64,000 bases of DNA from Onthophagus taurus (taxonomy: Eukaryota; Arthropoda; Insecta; Coleoptera; Scarabaeidae). Location of the stretch: assembly GCF_036711975.1 (NCBI RefSeq), contig NC_091968.1, forward strand, positions 18,290,001-18,354,000, given 5' to 3'. Position 1 is the stretch's first letter; every line of letters starts with the position of its first letter. The position numbers and the translations under genes are program-made. The notes under the pieces were generated by a model. It made no database searches and was not told the origin of the DNA. It saw only the letters and a list, made by a program, of their open reading frames with translations. Shown here one piece after another: positions 52,581-62,799 of the stretch.

Positions 52581-53948
52581 ATCACTTCATTTAATAACTC
52601 ACCCACAGAAAAGATATCATGTTTTTTACTAAAGATTTTCAAAACTATAAATTTCAAACCTAAATTCTCGATTAATAATTCCACTAAATTCATTGAACAA
52701 ACTGAACATTTAAATTATAAAAATAAAATCCTAATATCCTTTGATGTAACAAATTTGTATTCCAATGTCCCAATTGATTTTACTTTAAACCTAGTTTCTA
52801 AAATTTTTAAAGATTTCTTCAATAATAATAATACTACAGAACATTTAAATAAATTACTTAAACATGTCGTATCTCAAAACTATTGTTCTTTTAACAATGA
52901 ATTTTACCATATCAGTGAAGGACTTCCTATGGGCATGCCCTTGTCCGGTCTTCTCTCTGACATCTTCCTTGATCATGTTGAAAATAAATATATAATTAAC
53001 AACAACAATCCTTTTCAAAACCATATTTATAAATGGATTCGATATGTGGATGATGTCTTTTGTGTTTGGGAGGGGAGTGCTGCCGAGCTAAACGATTTTC
53101 ATAACTACCTTAACAGCTTATTTCCTAAACTTAACTTTACACTAGAAATTGAAGGGAATAAAACTCTCAACTTTCTTGATCTTACTGTTACCAGAGATAA
53201 CTCTGATTCCATTACTTATGACATTTTTAGGAAGCCAACAGTTATTCCTACCACAATTCCTTTTGATTCTGCTCACCCCATGTCACATAAATTAGCTAAT
53301 TTCAGATACTTGATTAATAGAGCCCTTAATTACCCTTTATCAGAGATTAACAAAATAAAGGAATTTAATTATATCTATAACTTAGCTTATCATTTCGGTT
53401 TTCCTTCTAATGTCATTAGTAAATTACATAATAAAATACAACAACAAAAAGATCCGTTATTCACTAAAACCGATAACATTTCCATTTATAAACCCATCTC
53501 TTTCAATCATATTACTATGGAGTCTAAACATATTTTCAAAAAATTTAATATAACCTTAGCCTTTTCTAACAATAATTCTCTTCTTAAGCTTCTATCTAAT
53601 TATCATTATAAACAATTTGATGTTCTCAAGGAGAGTGGGGTGTATTCAATCGGATGCTCTAATTGTAAGGGAATTTATGTGGGTCAAACTGGCCGTAGAC
53701 TGGAAAACAGAATTAATGAACACAAAACCAAAATTCAATCAAATATTTACAAACATAGAGTTGAAACGGGACATAACATTAATTTTAATAATATTTCACT
53801 TATTCATAAATGCCAGAAAAGCTATAGACTTGATCTATTGGAATTATTAGAAATCCATAGACATAATAATAATAATAACTTTACTTTGCTTAATGACCAA
53901 ATTCAGAATTTATACAAACCTATATTCACATACCTTCAATCTAAATAA
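52581..53948 (+). CDS. PLE-A reverse transcriptase with GIY-YIG domain (right arm, 5'-truncated)
   Basis: Open from the arm boundary at 52,581 (ITSFNNSPTEKISCFLLKIF) to the stop, 456 codons with no ATG near the start. It repeats the RT core and GIY-YIG domain of the left arm with about three amino-acid changes in the last 397 residues (A/S, M/I and Y/H). The DKG block is absent. It cannot start normally but shows how recent the duplication is. Confidence 0.88.
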   Translation: MTSFNNSPTEKISCFLLKIFKTINFKPKFSINNSTKFIEQTEHLNYKNKILISFDVTNLYSNVPIDFTLNLVSKIFKDFFNNNNTTEHLNKLLKHVVSQNYCSFNNEFYHISEGLPMGMPLSGLLSDIFLDHVENKYIINNNNPFQNHIYKWIRYVDDVFCVWEGSAAELNDFHNYLNSLFPKLNFTLEIEGNKTLNFLDLTVTRDNSDSITYDIFRKPTVIPTTIPFDSAHPMSHKLANFRYLINRALNYPLSEINKIKEFNYIYNLAYHFGFPSNVISKLHNKIQQQKDPLFTKTDNISIYKPISFNHITMESKHIFKKFNITLAFSNNNSLLKLLSNYHYKQFDVLKESGVYSIGCSNCKGIYVGQTGRRLENRINEHKTKIQSNIYKHRVETGHNINFNNISLIHKCQKSYRLDLLELLEIHRHNNNNNFTLLNDQIQNLYKPIFTYLQSK

Positions 53949-54719
53949 TTTACATTCTAATATTCTTTTTCTTTATGTTTTAAATTTTAAAATTTTTTTC
54001 ACAGAGCGATTATTTCCCTCATCTTTTTCTCTTTTATTTTTATCTCTCTTATCCAGTTTAACATTTGCTCTGGCTTGATTTACTCAGTCTCGCCTCATCT
54101 CATCCCACCAACACATCTTTAATACGATCTTAAAGATTTATTCGAATTTCTAATTTTTTAACGTAAGTTTTTTCATTTTTATACTTCATTTTTTGATTTG
54201 GTCCTTCTAATAATTAAATTTTTATAAGGTTTTCATTTTTCCCCCTTTTTATTATTTTTAGATTCTACATTTTTAACGTCGCCATTTGTATTTTCAACTT
54301 CATCTTCATTTTGTTTATCCATCAGATAGCAAAATGCTTTACTTTCACCTGATTTCCAGTCTGCACCTTTTATAGCTTCATTGACTGTAAGTATTTTTCA
54401 GTTTTTTGAGATTTTTTCATTTTTCCTCATTTTCCTCGTGGTCAACTCTATTTAAAATTTAAATTTTCTCCATAAAAAGTTTTCCTTTTTGATTGTTTTG
54501 CCTCTAATTTTAGATTATTTTTGTTTGATTTAAGATTAGTTTATAGTTTTTTCGCGTTTTTTAAATAAATTCTTTGAACGTTTTATATTTTAACTTAACT
54601 TCTAACTTTTTTTCAACAAAATTTATTATTTATAAAATATATTTTTTATCGAGTTAACTTCACTTTATTATATTTATCACTTTTTGATTGTTATCTTATT
54701 TTTCGTACTCTTTATAGTT
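53949..54719 (+). other. PLE-A 3' untranslated region (right arm)
   Basis: Non-coding, pyrimidine/AT-rich, the inverse of 49,691-50,459. Confidence 0.7.
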
Positions 54720-54756
54720 GTCGCTGATGATGGGGTAACCCGAAACTAGTACGACT
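54720..54756 (+). ncRNA. Hammerhead ribozyme motif, PLE-A right arm
   Basis: Plus strand: stem I gtcg (54,720-54,723), core ctgatga (54,724-54,730), one extra t, stem II ggg with a gtaa GNRA-type loop and ccc (54,732-54,741), gaaa (54,742-54,745), minimal stem III ctag within the palindrome actagt, cleavage triplet gta, stem I cgac. All catalytic boxes are conserved. Hammerheads with a tiny stem III occur in Penelope-like termini and probably act as dimers in tandem transcripts. Confidence 0.72.
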
Positions 54757-54835
54757 TTATATTAATAAACGCAAGTTAGAAGTTTTTATATGGTTTTTAT
54801 TTGATCATTATTCTTGCAACATGGATAACTCTTTT

Positions 54836-55286
54836 CATATACAACAGAGTTCACTCATCGTTAATTAACAGAATAGTATATCCCCGACACAACAATAGAA
54901 ACAAGATAATCTCCCTTCCATTTGCGCCCTCCATACAGCATAAAATCACTCAAAAGTTTAACATATCTACGGCGTTCTCTTCCAATAAGAAATTAGGTCA
55001 TATGCTAACTAATAACAAACACCGTTTTGACAAGTCCGAGTTAAGTGGAGTATACAGGATCGAATGCGAAGATTGTGATCGGTTTTATATAGGACAGACA
55101 GGCAGGAACATCCAAACCAGGTTTAAGGAACATCTTAAATGTAAAAACTCCGCAATATACCAACACCTAAAAGAAAATAATCATAAAACCAGTCTCAATT
55201 GTACAAAAATACTAAAGAATATTAAAAAATCCAAACTTTTAGATTTATACGAGGAACTTCATATCTACAGAAAACAAACTTATTAA
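54836..55286 (+). pseudogene. PLE-C, right part: connector and GIY-YIG domain
   Basis: Resumes PLE-C after the insertion: NRVHSSLINRIVYPRHNN, then KHRFDKSELSGVYRIECEDC, DRFYIGQTGRNIQTRFKEHL, NHKTSLNCTKILKNIKKSKL and LDLYEELHIYRKQTY stop. Closely related to PLE-B. The GIY-YIG residues (GVY, YIG, R, H) are present. Confidence 0.85.
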
Positions 55287-55300
55287 CAACATAACGGATA

Positions 55301-55914
55301 TCAACAATTTTAGATTCTTTATAAAATACATTTAATTTCTTCGCGCGCAAGTCTATTTTTCACAACGATAGGTTTTTATTCTTTGTTAAAAACCTGTATA
55401 GCACGCGTCCCATTCTTGTTCTTTAACTGTTGTACTTTCGCGTTTATACTTTTAGATCAACTGACATTCTTTGAACATTTTGTTAGTATTGTTTTTCGTC
55501 CTTTTCAAGTAAGTTACATAAACTCTGTTCATTAAGTTAAGTTTTATGTTTTTCAAATTCACTTGTAGTGGTTCGACCCTTTTGTTTTTTCTGAAGGATT
55601 TTTACATGTTCTTTGAGTGACCTTTTCTAATTTACTTCAATGAAATGATTTATATATATGTATACGATTTCCCGATTACTCATATGTGTACCACATTGAC
55701 GGTAACTATTCCGTTTTTTGTATCAATTTTCATGCAATTTTTGTTTCAACGAAGGCAAGTTATCGCTTACTCTTGAAAATCCGAAAGTTCGACCTTTGAG
55801 AACCTCGTGAACAGGTACGAAGCAAAGTACAACATTTTTGTATTAAGATTTTCACTTCAGTATCAAACGGAGAATATCGCCACGTATAACTTTTACGCCA
55901 ATTTATACACACAT
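55301..55914. other. Unassigned interval after PLE-C
   Basis: No coding motif and no hammerhead core found. It probably includes the PLE-C 3' UTR. Confidence 0.4.
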
Positions 55915-56135
55915 TTATCTATCACTAATGCATCATTGTATTAGGAATATAATACGGTTCCGTCATTGCAGGAGCCGTTATACAATAGTATGCAATGTAA
56001 ATTATACTTAACGTGTACCTATATATAATACTAGTTTAAATGGCAGAAACCAGACGAATATTAGGAGAGTACCAGGCCAGGTTTAATGCTGGAGAATCAA
56101 CAACTGACCAAATATTCAGGGTCAGACAAGTAAAC
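55915..56135 (+). pseudogene. RT-remnant block, copy 3, left part
   Basis: Matches 10,500-10,690. Encodes ETRRILGEYQARFNAGESTT then DQIFRVRQVN, a LINE RT block with normal order and no interruption, which confirms how copy 1 read before its insertion. Confidence 0.72.
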
Positions 56136-56670
56136 TATCAGGTTGCGTTTGCCATTTTAAACAGATAACCAGTATAGGTGCGCCGATCATCTATAGATGA
56201 TCCCAACCTGCATCTGTACAACATTCCATTTCTTTCCCTGAAGTTCTATAAGTTAGTTCCAAATTTATTGTTCCTTTTAAATACTTTAACACTCTTTTTG
56301 CGGCAATCCAATGACTCTCGTTATAATTTGTGTTAAATTGACTTAAGAAGTTAACGCTAAATGTAATATCTGGTCTTGTACCAATTGATGCATACATTAA
56401 ACTTCCGATCAGACTTTGATATCTGATTACTTCAGGTTTTTGTAATTTTGAATTTGGGTCCATTGGTGTACTGACTGGTTTTGAGTTTTCCATACCAAAT
56501 AGCTGTAGAACATCTTTTCTATACTTCTTTTGTGAAATTTTGATCGTTGTCTCCCCCTACACTTTGTATCACCCATAATTTTAATAATTCGGGATCTGAA
56601 AAACGGACTGTGAGACAAACAATTCAGTGTATTACGTACAAATATTTATTATCTTTTAATTGCCGACGGA
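56136..56670 (-). mobile_element. Ty1/copia remnant C
   Basis: Minus strand: MENSKPVSTPMDPNSKL, YQSLIGSLMYASIGTRPDI, FLSQFNTNYNESHW, LTYRTSGKEMECCTDAGW. It is cut at 56,136 earlier than remnants A and B. Its non-coding part at 56,530-56,670 is the same as in A and B. RT-remnant sequence lies on both sides, with about 40 bp of it (gaatcaacaactga..gacaagtaaac) present twice. Confidence 0.82.
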
Positions 56671-56880
56671 ATCAATCAAGAAGAATCAACAACTGAAAAA
56701 ATATTCAGCGTCGGACAAGTAAACCAGAAACACTAGGAATACAAAATCAATGATTTTATTAAATATTTATAAGATGCGTTATCGTGATATCAATATTTTT
56801 ATTTTGAATAAATCATTTAAACATAATTAATTTTTTAACATGTGTTGTGTTTTATGCTATTAATAACAATATGTAATTGG
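56671..56880 (+). repeat. RT-remnant block, copy 3, right part
   Basis: aatcaacaactgaaaaaatattcagcgtcggacaag.. to ttatgctattaataacaatatg, matching 11,010-11,205 and 34,916-35,090. It lies directly downstream of OR-3. Confidence 0.7.
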
Positions 56881-57000
56881 GTACTTAATTTGAAATAGAG
56901 TTCAAAAAAATTTCTTTTTGATGATTGTTACTAAAGAATTAATGAAGAGATAGGACTTCTTGAGTTCCTAAAAAAATATATTTAAATCGCTTTTCTGCTT

Positions 57001-58296
57001 TTAATTCAAATTATTTACATTTGCTGATGCAGTATAGGACATTTCACCAAATAAAGGAACTCGTATAGTGAGTGGTTGTTGGCTCAAACAAAGTAAAGTC
57101 AACACTTGTTTTCGTGTCACCACATCCGCATCATACCAGTTCAAATTATACACCACGTTCGCAACATTGTTACCCTAACAAAATAAAAATACATCAAACA
57201 TTTTTGTTTTACATATTCAAAATAATTCATACCGCCGTAGTCATTTTTTGTCCAAATGTGTGACTTAAAAATAACCCAAACCAAGTTGTTACACCAACGG
57301 TAAAGCTTGTTATATCTTTTCTCTAAAAAAATAACATTTTATTAATTATATCATTACGTTTAATTAAAATTGAAACCAAAAGAAATGAAGTAGTGGAGAT
57401 GATTGAAACACATACACCAAGCAGTTTTTGAGGTACAACTAATTTGATGTGCACTTTATTACTGAATTGAAACATCCTAAAATAAAAAAAAAATACTTAT
57501 TTATGTACTAACACATTTTTTAAGGGTAAGATACCTGAATATTTCTTGATGATACGTGATAATAGGTTGGAGTATTCTAAAATTTCTTTCCTTATTTTTG
57601 GTTAATGTGATGTCATCCATCATCTGATTAAGTTTTTCAATACGTATAATCAATAATTCCAACGAATAACAATACATCACTACCGTAACGAATATAATAG
57701 TAAGTACTATCCTCATAATGAATGTTTGAAATAGTATTATTAATGTCATACTCCATGGTTTCAGATTAAATGGGAAATAATATTCCAATAGTAAACAATG
57801 TTTAGTTGTTTTAAATGTAGCGCAATTATCGTCCAACAGAGTAAGATATGCTATGAAGTATGCCCAAAGGTAGGTACCATAATTGATTATTTTTAATACA
57901 TTTTTTATGTTTCTTTCAACAATTTCCAATCTTTGCGGAATATCAAAATGATTAAAGTCGCTTAATAATTTAATCATCTCAAACACTTGATTTCGATGTT
58001 GCAATGCTTGCATAGAACCAGACAAAAATAGAGCTGCGACCATAATAAATTGCAAATGAAATAAACATTTGTAAAAATTGGCCTGGTAATCTGAAAATAA
58101 AAAAAAATATTTCCATTCTTTAAACAGTTAGATAATTCTTACTCATAAATTCTTTTAGCGCAGGATATGCGCTGAAAGATATATTTAGAGCAACCAAAAT
58201 TATTCCCCCGAGTCCTGCAAATCTTTGGTTGGTGGGCCAACTGTGGTATTTCTGCAAATATTTTTCGATAAGGTAACAACCAAGGGTTCTCGACAT
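57001..58296 (-). CDS. Odorant receptor, copy 3 (OR-3), multi-exon
   Basis: Exon 1 is 58,296-58,143 (MSRTLGCYLIEKYLQKYHSW.., 51 codons plus one base, donor gtaaga). Exon 2 starts 58,090 (MQFIMVAALFLSGSMQALQH.., FNLKPWSMTLIILFQTFIMR, MYCYSLELLIIRIEKLNQMM). Exon 4 is about 57,322-57,233 and exon 5 is 57,174-57,001 with the conserved receptor C-terminus. Exon 1 to exon 2 joins in frame. As in OR-1 the middle exon's phase is unresolved. Exon 2 differs from OR-1 and OR-2 at about 15 residues, mostly in the fourth-helix region, while the 3' flank is closer to OR-1. Confidence 0.75.
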
Positions 58297-58754
58297 TTTG
58301 TAGCAACTGCACTGACTGAATTGAACGAAGTAGCCAAGAAATAATATATATATAATGTTAGGAAAATATTAATACGCAGCTGCAAAAGTACATTCAAAAG
58401 ATATTAAGATTAATTATTAAATGTGATGTACAATAAATGTTCTAACGTCGTTTACAAAGTTCATTTCAAGTTCATATTAAATGGATCTTTTGAAAAGTAT
58501 TGAATAAAATTAAGATATAAGACTTTATAAAAAAAAATAATTGAAACATATTTTTTTTAATTTAGCTTAAGGAGGGAAACCACATTAGGAGGCTCATTTT
58601 CATTGATTTTTTAGGATTTTTTGGGTGGAAAGAATTGATTAGAATTTAATCAAATTTTGACACTATTTTGTTTATATTTCGAACAACTTTTGTGAATTTT
58701 TTTGAATAATTTTACAGAAAAATAACAAAGTTATTCACTGATGTCCGCTGGACG
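58297..58754. other. OR-3 upstream region
   Basis: 58,360-58,565 matches the OR upstream blocks (aatattaatacgcagctgcaaaag.. to ttttttttaattt). From 58,566 to the hAT-3 end the sequence is unrelated to the other blocks and has no gene. Confidence 0.55.
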
Positions 58755-61477
58755 CAGTGATGCCAGATTAGGGATTTTATCCCTAGTTTTAGGGACAAAT
58801 CCGACTAAAAGGGATAATGGGATTTTTGATTGATTTCTAGGGATTTTACTCAAGTATTCACATGTTGTTCGCCACCACGGTTATTGCTTATTTTAAACTA
58901 TTTAATTATTAATCCGCAATAAACTCGTGCCGTCGGTGTACACATAATATAGAGTAGGATACATACCAAAATACAGTATGTAGAATACAGACATTCTGCG
59001 CTATCTAGTAAAGGGTAACAGAATGTTTAGTAAATTGATTTGAAGGCAGCTATTTGATTTACGATATCCGGAGAAGTAACATTGCGTTGCCCGAGGATTT
59101 ACCGAATAAAGTTATTCTAAATAAAATTTAGTGCAGCGTTCAGTTTATGACTCGAGTTTATGACAGTTCACGTAACGGCAACTAGTAAATATGTGTATTG
59201 TTTGCGAAAAATGAGCTCTTCATCAGACGACTATGTTTAATTAACCTTAACAAAAGGCCTTTGTCCCTTAATGGTGAAGAATCCCCACAACCGTCAATGT
59301 CTCGCGATGATGACCGAACGCCAATTAAGAAGCTGAAATTACAGAAAGTGCGTCACAAGCTATCTAAACAGAAACAATACGCTCAAAAATTTAGACCAGA
59401 ATGGAAGCAGCATCCTCATTTTAAGGGCTGGCTAACAGAACATCCATCCGGCGACAAGACCCTTTGCATGTGTACAGCATGCAATGCTGAATTGAAATGC
59501 GGCAAATCGGAATTGGTGCGGCACACTACGAGAGCTAAACGCAAGAAAAATGTCGCCAAAGTGAGGGGTTTACAACCGGTTACTGCTTTATTTAATTTAA
59601 GTGCGTCAAATAAAAGCAAAGTGACAACTGCTGAAATTAAGTTAGCTAACCTTTTAGCGCATCATAACGTAGCATATCAGTTCGCCGATCATTTAATTCC
59701 AGTTTTGAAAGATTGTTTCCCTGATTCGAGTATTTTAAAGGACGTACAAAAACTGTTAATATAATCAAAAATGTAATCGCCCATAAAGAAACCGCTGATC
59801 TTTCTAAATTACTGGCAACAAAATACTTTAGTGTCTTGATTAATAAATTACTATGTATTGTAGTAAAGTACGTCGATGATTACGGCAAAATATGTGACAA
59901 GCTTCTACAGTTGATAACAATTGATGCGAGGGATTGTAGTGCCGAGAAACTATTTCTAGCATTCAGTAACTGCCTAACATCAAAAGGTATTTCTATCTCT
60001 AATGTGATAGGACTTTCTTCAGATAACGCCAGTGTCATGGTGGGAAAAAACTACTCTTTTATGACGCGCCTTCAAGCAGAAACAAAAACTCTTGTAGTTT
60101 TACCCTGCATATGTCATTCGTCTGCTTTAGTGGCAAGTAGAGCCTGCTCGAAATTGTCACGGACTCCAGAAGAATTTTTACGGAACATGGCTAGCTACTT
60201 TTCGGTGTCGGCAAAGAGAAGTGCACAGTTTTAAAGTTATGTTAAAGTTATCTGTTACTAGATGGCTTTGCATGCAACATGTAGTTGAGCGAGTTTTAGA
60301 AAATTGGGACGTTTTGATCGAATATTTCAGACTAGAGATGTTAGAGGAAAACTCGAAAGTCGTGGCCACCCTTTTTGAAGAACTCAACAACAAAAGCACA
60401 AAGGCTATTCTGCTGTTCCTCAATCATATTCTGAAGTACTTCAATACCTTTAATGCTTTGTTCCATTGCAAAAAACTCTTAATTCATGAACTGTCGACTG
60501 AGTGTAAGAAAATATATAAAAGCATAACAATGCACATTAAGCCTGAATATTTAAATGATTTTCAATTCAACTGCAAAAATCCACGACATTTTCTGGATCT
60601 CAAGGATATAGACCTAGGACAAAATTGTAACACACTGTTACAAAATTTACCGGAACCGGTGCAAATATCAATTAAAAAATTGTGTTTGGAGTACCTCATA
60701 ACTGCTGCTGAGTAGATACAAAAGCGATTTCCTTTACACGACGATTTTTTTAACAGTTTAATCTTTTTGAACCCTGCAGTTGCTAAAAGCATAAGTAAGC
60801 CGGACAGCTTAAAATCCTTAAAAGTAGTATGGTCTAAATTTATCTCTTTAGAGGAAATAAATGGAGATCGAATTGATTTTCAGTGGAAAAAGATAGCTAT
60901 TCACTATAGTGAAAGCACTGAACCCCCAGAACAATCCGTTGAAGAATTTTGGTTCAAACTAGGACAATATACAAATTTCAACGATGAGAGAGAATTTAAA
61001 GACATAGCTACCTTGTGCATGTCGTTGCCTCATAGCAATGCACAAACAGAAAGAGTTTTTTCCGCAATAACTGATGTAAAAACAAAAAAAAGAAATAAAT
61101 TAAGTAGCGAAGCACTAAACGCCATTTGTGTTACTCGTTTCTCTAGTGCCAACTGCTGTCAAAATTTTCATATAGATAAAGATCACTTCAGTTTGATGGC
61201 AGCTAGTAATTTGTATAGCAAATGAACGTTTATAAGAGTTAAAAATATACCTTTTCCTTATTTATGTTACTTATGTTGTTATTAGTATTTTTGTGAAATA
61301 AAAATATATTTAGCTAATTTTAACTTTTTATTTGTTCGTTACAAATAATATGCATGTCAATGATTCTGTGCTTTGGAGATATTCTAGCGATTTTAGAGTG
61401 TTTACAATTTAGGGATATACTAGGGATTTTTTCATGGACATCTAGTGATTTCTTGTTGGAGCAATATGGCATCACTG
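58755..61477 (+). mobile_element. hAT-3 element, degraded
   Basis: The termini cagtgatgcca (58,755) and tggcatcactg (to 61,477) are perfect 11-bp inverse copies. Subterminal aggga.ttta words follow at both ends (agggattttatccctag; ctagggattttttcatgg). No 8-bp target duplication is evident. It contains one broken transposase gene. Confidence 0.8.
59198..61225 (+). pseudogene. hAT-3 transposase, four frame-broken pieces
   Basis: Piece 1 (to 59,764) has a zinc-finger-like region (HFKGWLTEHPSGDK, CMCTACNAELKCGKSELVRH) and HHNVAYQFADHLIPVLKDCF. Piece 2 (59,836-60,234) has VIGLSSDNASVMVGK (Asp block) and LVVLPCICHSSALVASRAC. Piece 3 (60,221-60,715) has LSVTRWLCMQHVVERVLENW. Piece 4 (60,767-61,225) ends with the dimerisation block LPHSNAQTERVFSAITDVKT and KRNKLSSEALNAICVTRF. 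The catalytic Asp block expected between pieces 1 and 2 seems deleted. Confidence 0.8.
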
Positions 61478-61488
61478 ATTGCAACTGG

Positions 61489-61950
61489 TGGAGAATATTA
61501 ATACGCAGCTGCAAAAGTACATTTAAAAGACATTAAGGTTAATTATTAAATGTGATATATAATGAAGGTTGTAACGTCGTATGCAAAGTTCATTTCAAGT
61601 TCATATTAAATGGATCTTTTGAAAAGCATTGAATAAAATTAAGATATTAAACATTATAAAAAAATGTAATTGAAAAATTTTTTTAAAATTTCGTTACAGG
61701 TAAAGTATCTAAAAAATAGTCAGGAAGGAAAGTAAGAGTTAGATTTCAAAAGATCTTCATCGATGAGAAATGTATATTGAGTAAACAAAGTGAAAATTTA
61801 CGGTCGAAAGAAAAATAAAAAAAGTAATAAAAACGGTGGATTAGGATGAGGAATTGGAGATGATGAACTGGAGTATTATTAAGCAGGACATATTACAAGA
61901 AACAGACACAAATGCCGCCTTTTGAGATCCGTCCTCCAAGGGAAAATGTA
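61489..61950. repeat. OR upstream block, additional copy
   Basis: Starts aatattaatacgcagctgcaaaagtacatttaaaag and continues through aataaaaacggtggattaggatgagg to ccgtcctccaagggaaaatg, so it spans more of the block than 58,360-58,565 does. The first about 190 bp are therefore present on both sides of hAT-3. Confidence 0.7.
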
Positions 61951-62769
61951 TGGTAGAAGAGGATGCCGTAAAGAAACTTAAGGGCATGGTTCTCAAATAC
62001 TACCACCGAACTATACATAACCGCTGTGAATAAAGTTATATCCTTGTTTATAGATATACATAGTTATCCAAAGAATGTAGTTCGTGGTCATGATGCCTAG
62101 ATGGCAGGGTGACTTATGTGGCGCCATTCATCAAAATTTAAATTTTACTATACGCACCCTAACGTATTACTACGAAAAACGTAAAATAAGTTGCAAGTAT
62201 TTTAGTATTTCTTGCATAGAAAAAAAATCGATAATGTGTCCTTCGAGAATAATACCGAATACGTCGGTAGGTACCGATTTGTAGACGCCAAATTTTTTTA
62301 AGTAGGTGTATGAACAGGTTTTATGAGAGGAAACCAACAGCGTTGAGTCTTTTTAAGACGTTTGTTTAAAAGACTATATTTTAAGGCATTTAAGGCATTG
62401 TAAGGCATTCAAATTGAGACTACCTAATAACCCATAAAACATCAATTTTATCAAAAAAGTTTCAGATAGAACTTTCATCGTATAAAGGCGGAAAGTATTT
62501 TGAACGATTTTTATTGCATATTAGAAGCGCCATCAATATTTTTCAATTGTTAAGTATGCTTTCCAAAAGGTACATGTTTTTTGATAAGCATGGTTTTTCG
62601 AAGAAAGGGCCAATTAAAAAGTTACCTATAATCCCACACAATATATTAGCTGCCCAACGTCGTTAGTAATTCATTTCACGTAACCAATAAAGCATACTTG
62701 TATCTAATAACAAAATGAAATTAGCTTTTGGATATCATTCTCCTAAAGCTCTTGATGCAAAGTCGTCTG
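61951..62769. other. Unassigned interval
   Basis: No recognisable gene or element end. Confidence 0.4.
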
Positions 62770-62799
62770 TCAAGTTGGCACTACATCTTGCGATTTCAA

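Larger units (their letters stand above)
49609..54835. mobile_element. PLE-A: palindromic (head-to-head) Penelope-like insertion
   Basis: Left arm 49,609-51,827 and right arm 52,581-54,799 are inverted copies of exactly 2,219 bp each with no net indel (paired positions always sum to 104,408), separated by a 753-bp spacer. I noticed about five differences over the arms. A 36-nt tail (54,800-54,835) occurs only on the right. The minus-strand copy extends through the spacer and is the longer one; the plus-strand copy is 5'-truncated. Each arm carries RT, GIY-YIG and a terminal hammerhead motif. Confidence 0.9.
49596..54848. repeat. 13-bp target duplication around the PLE-A palindrome
   Basis: catatacaacaga occurs at 49,596-49,608 and 54,836-54,848, exactly where the PLE-C coding sequence breaks and resumes. 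Confidence 0.85.
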
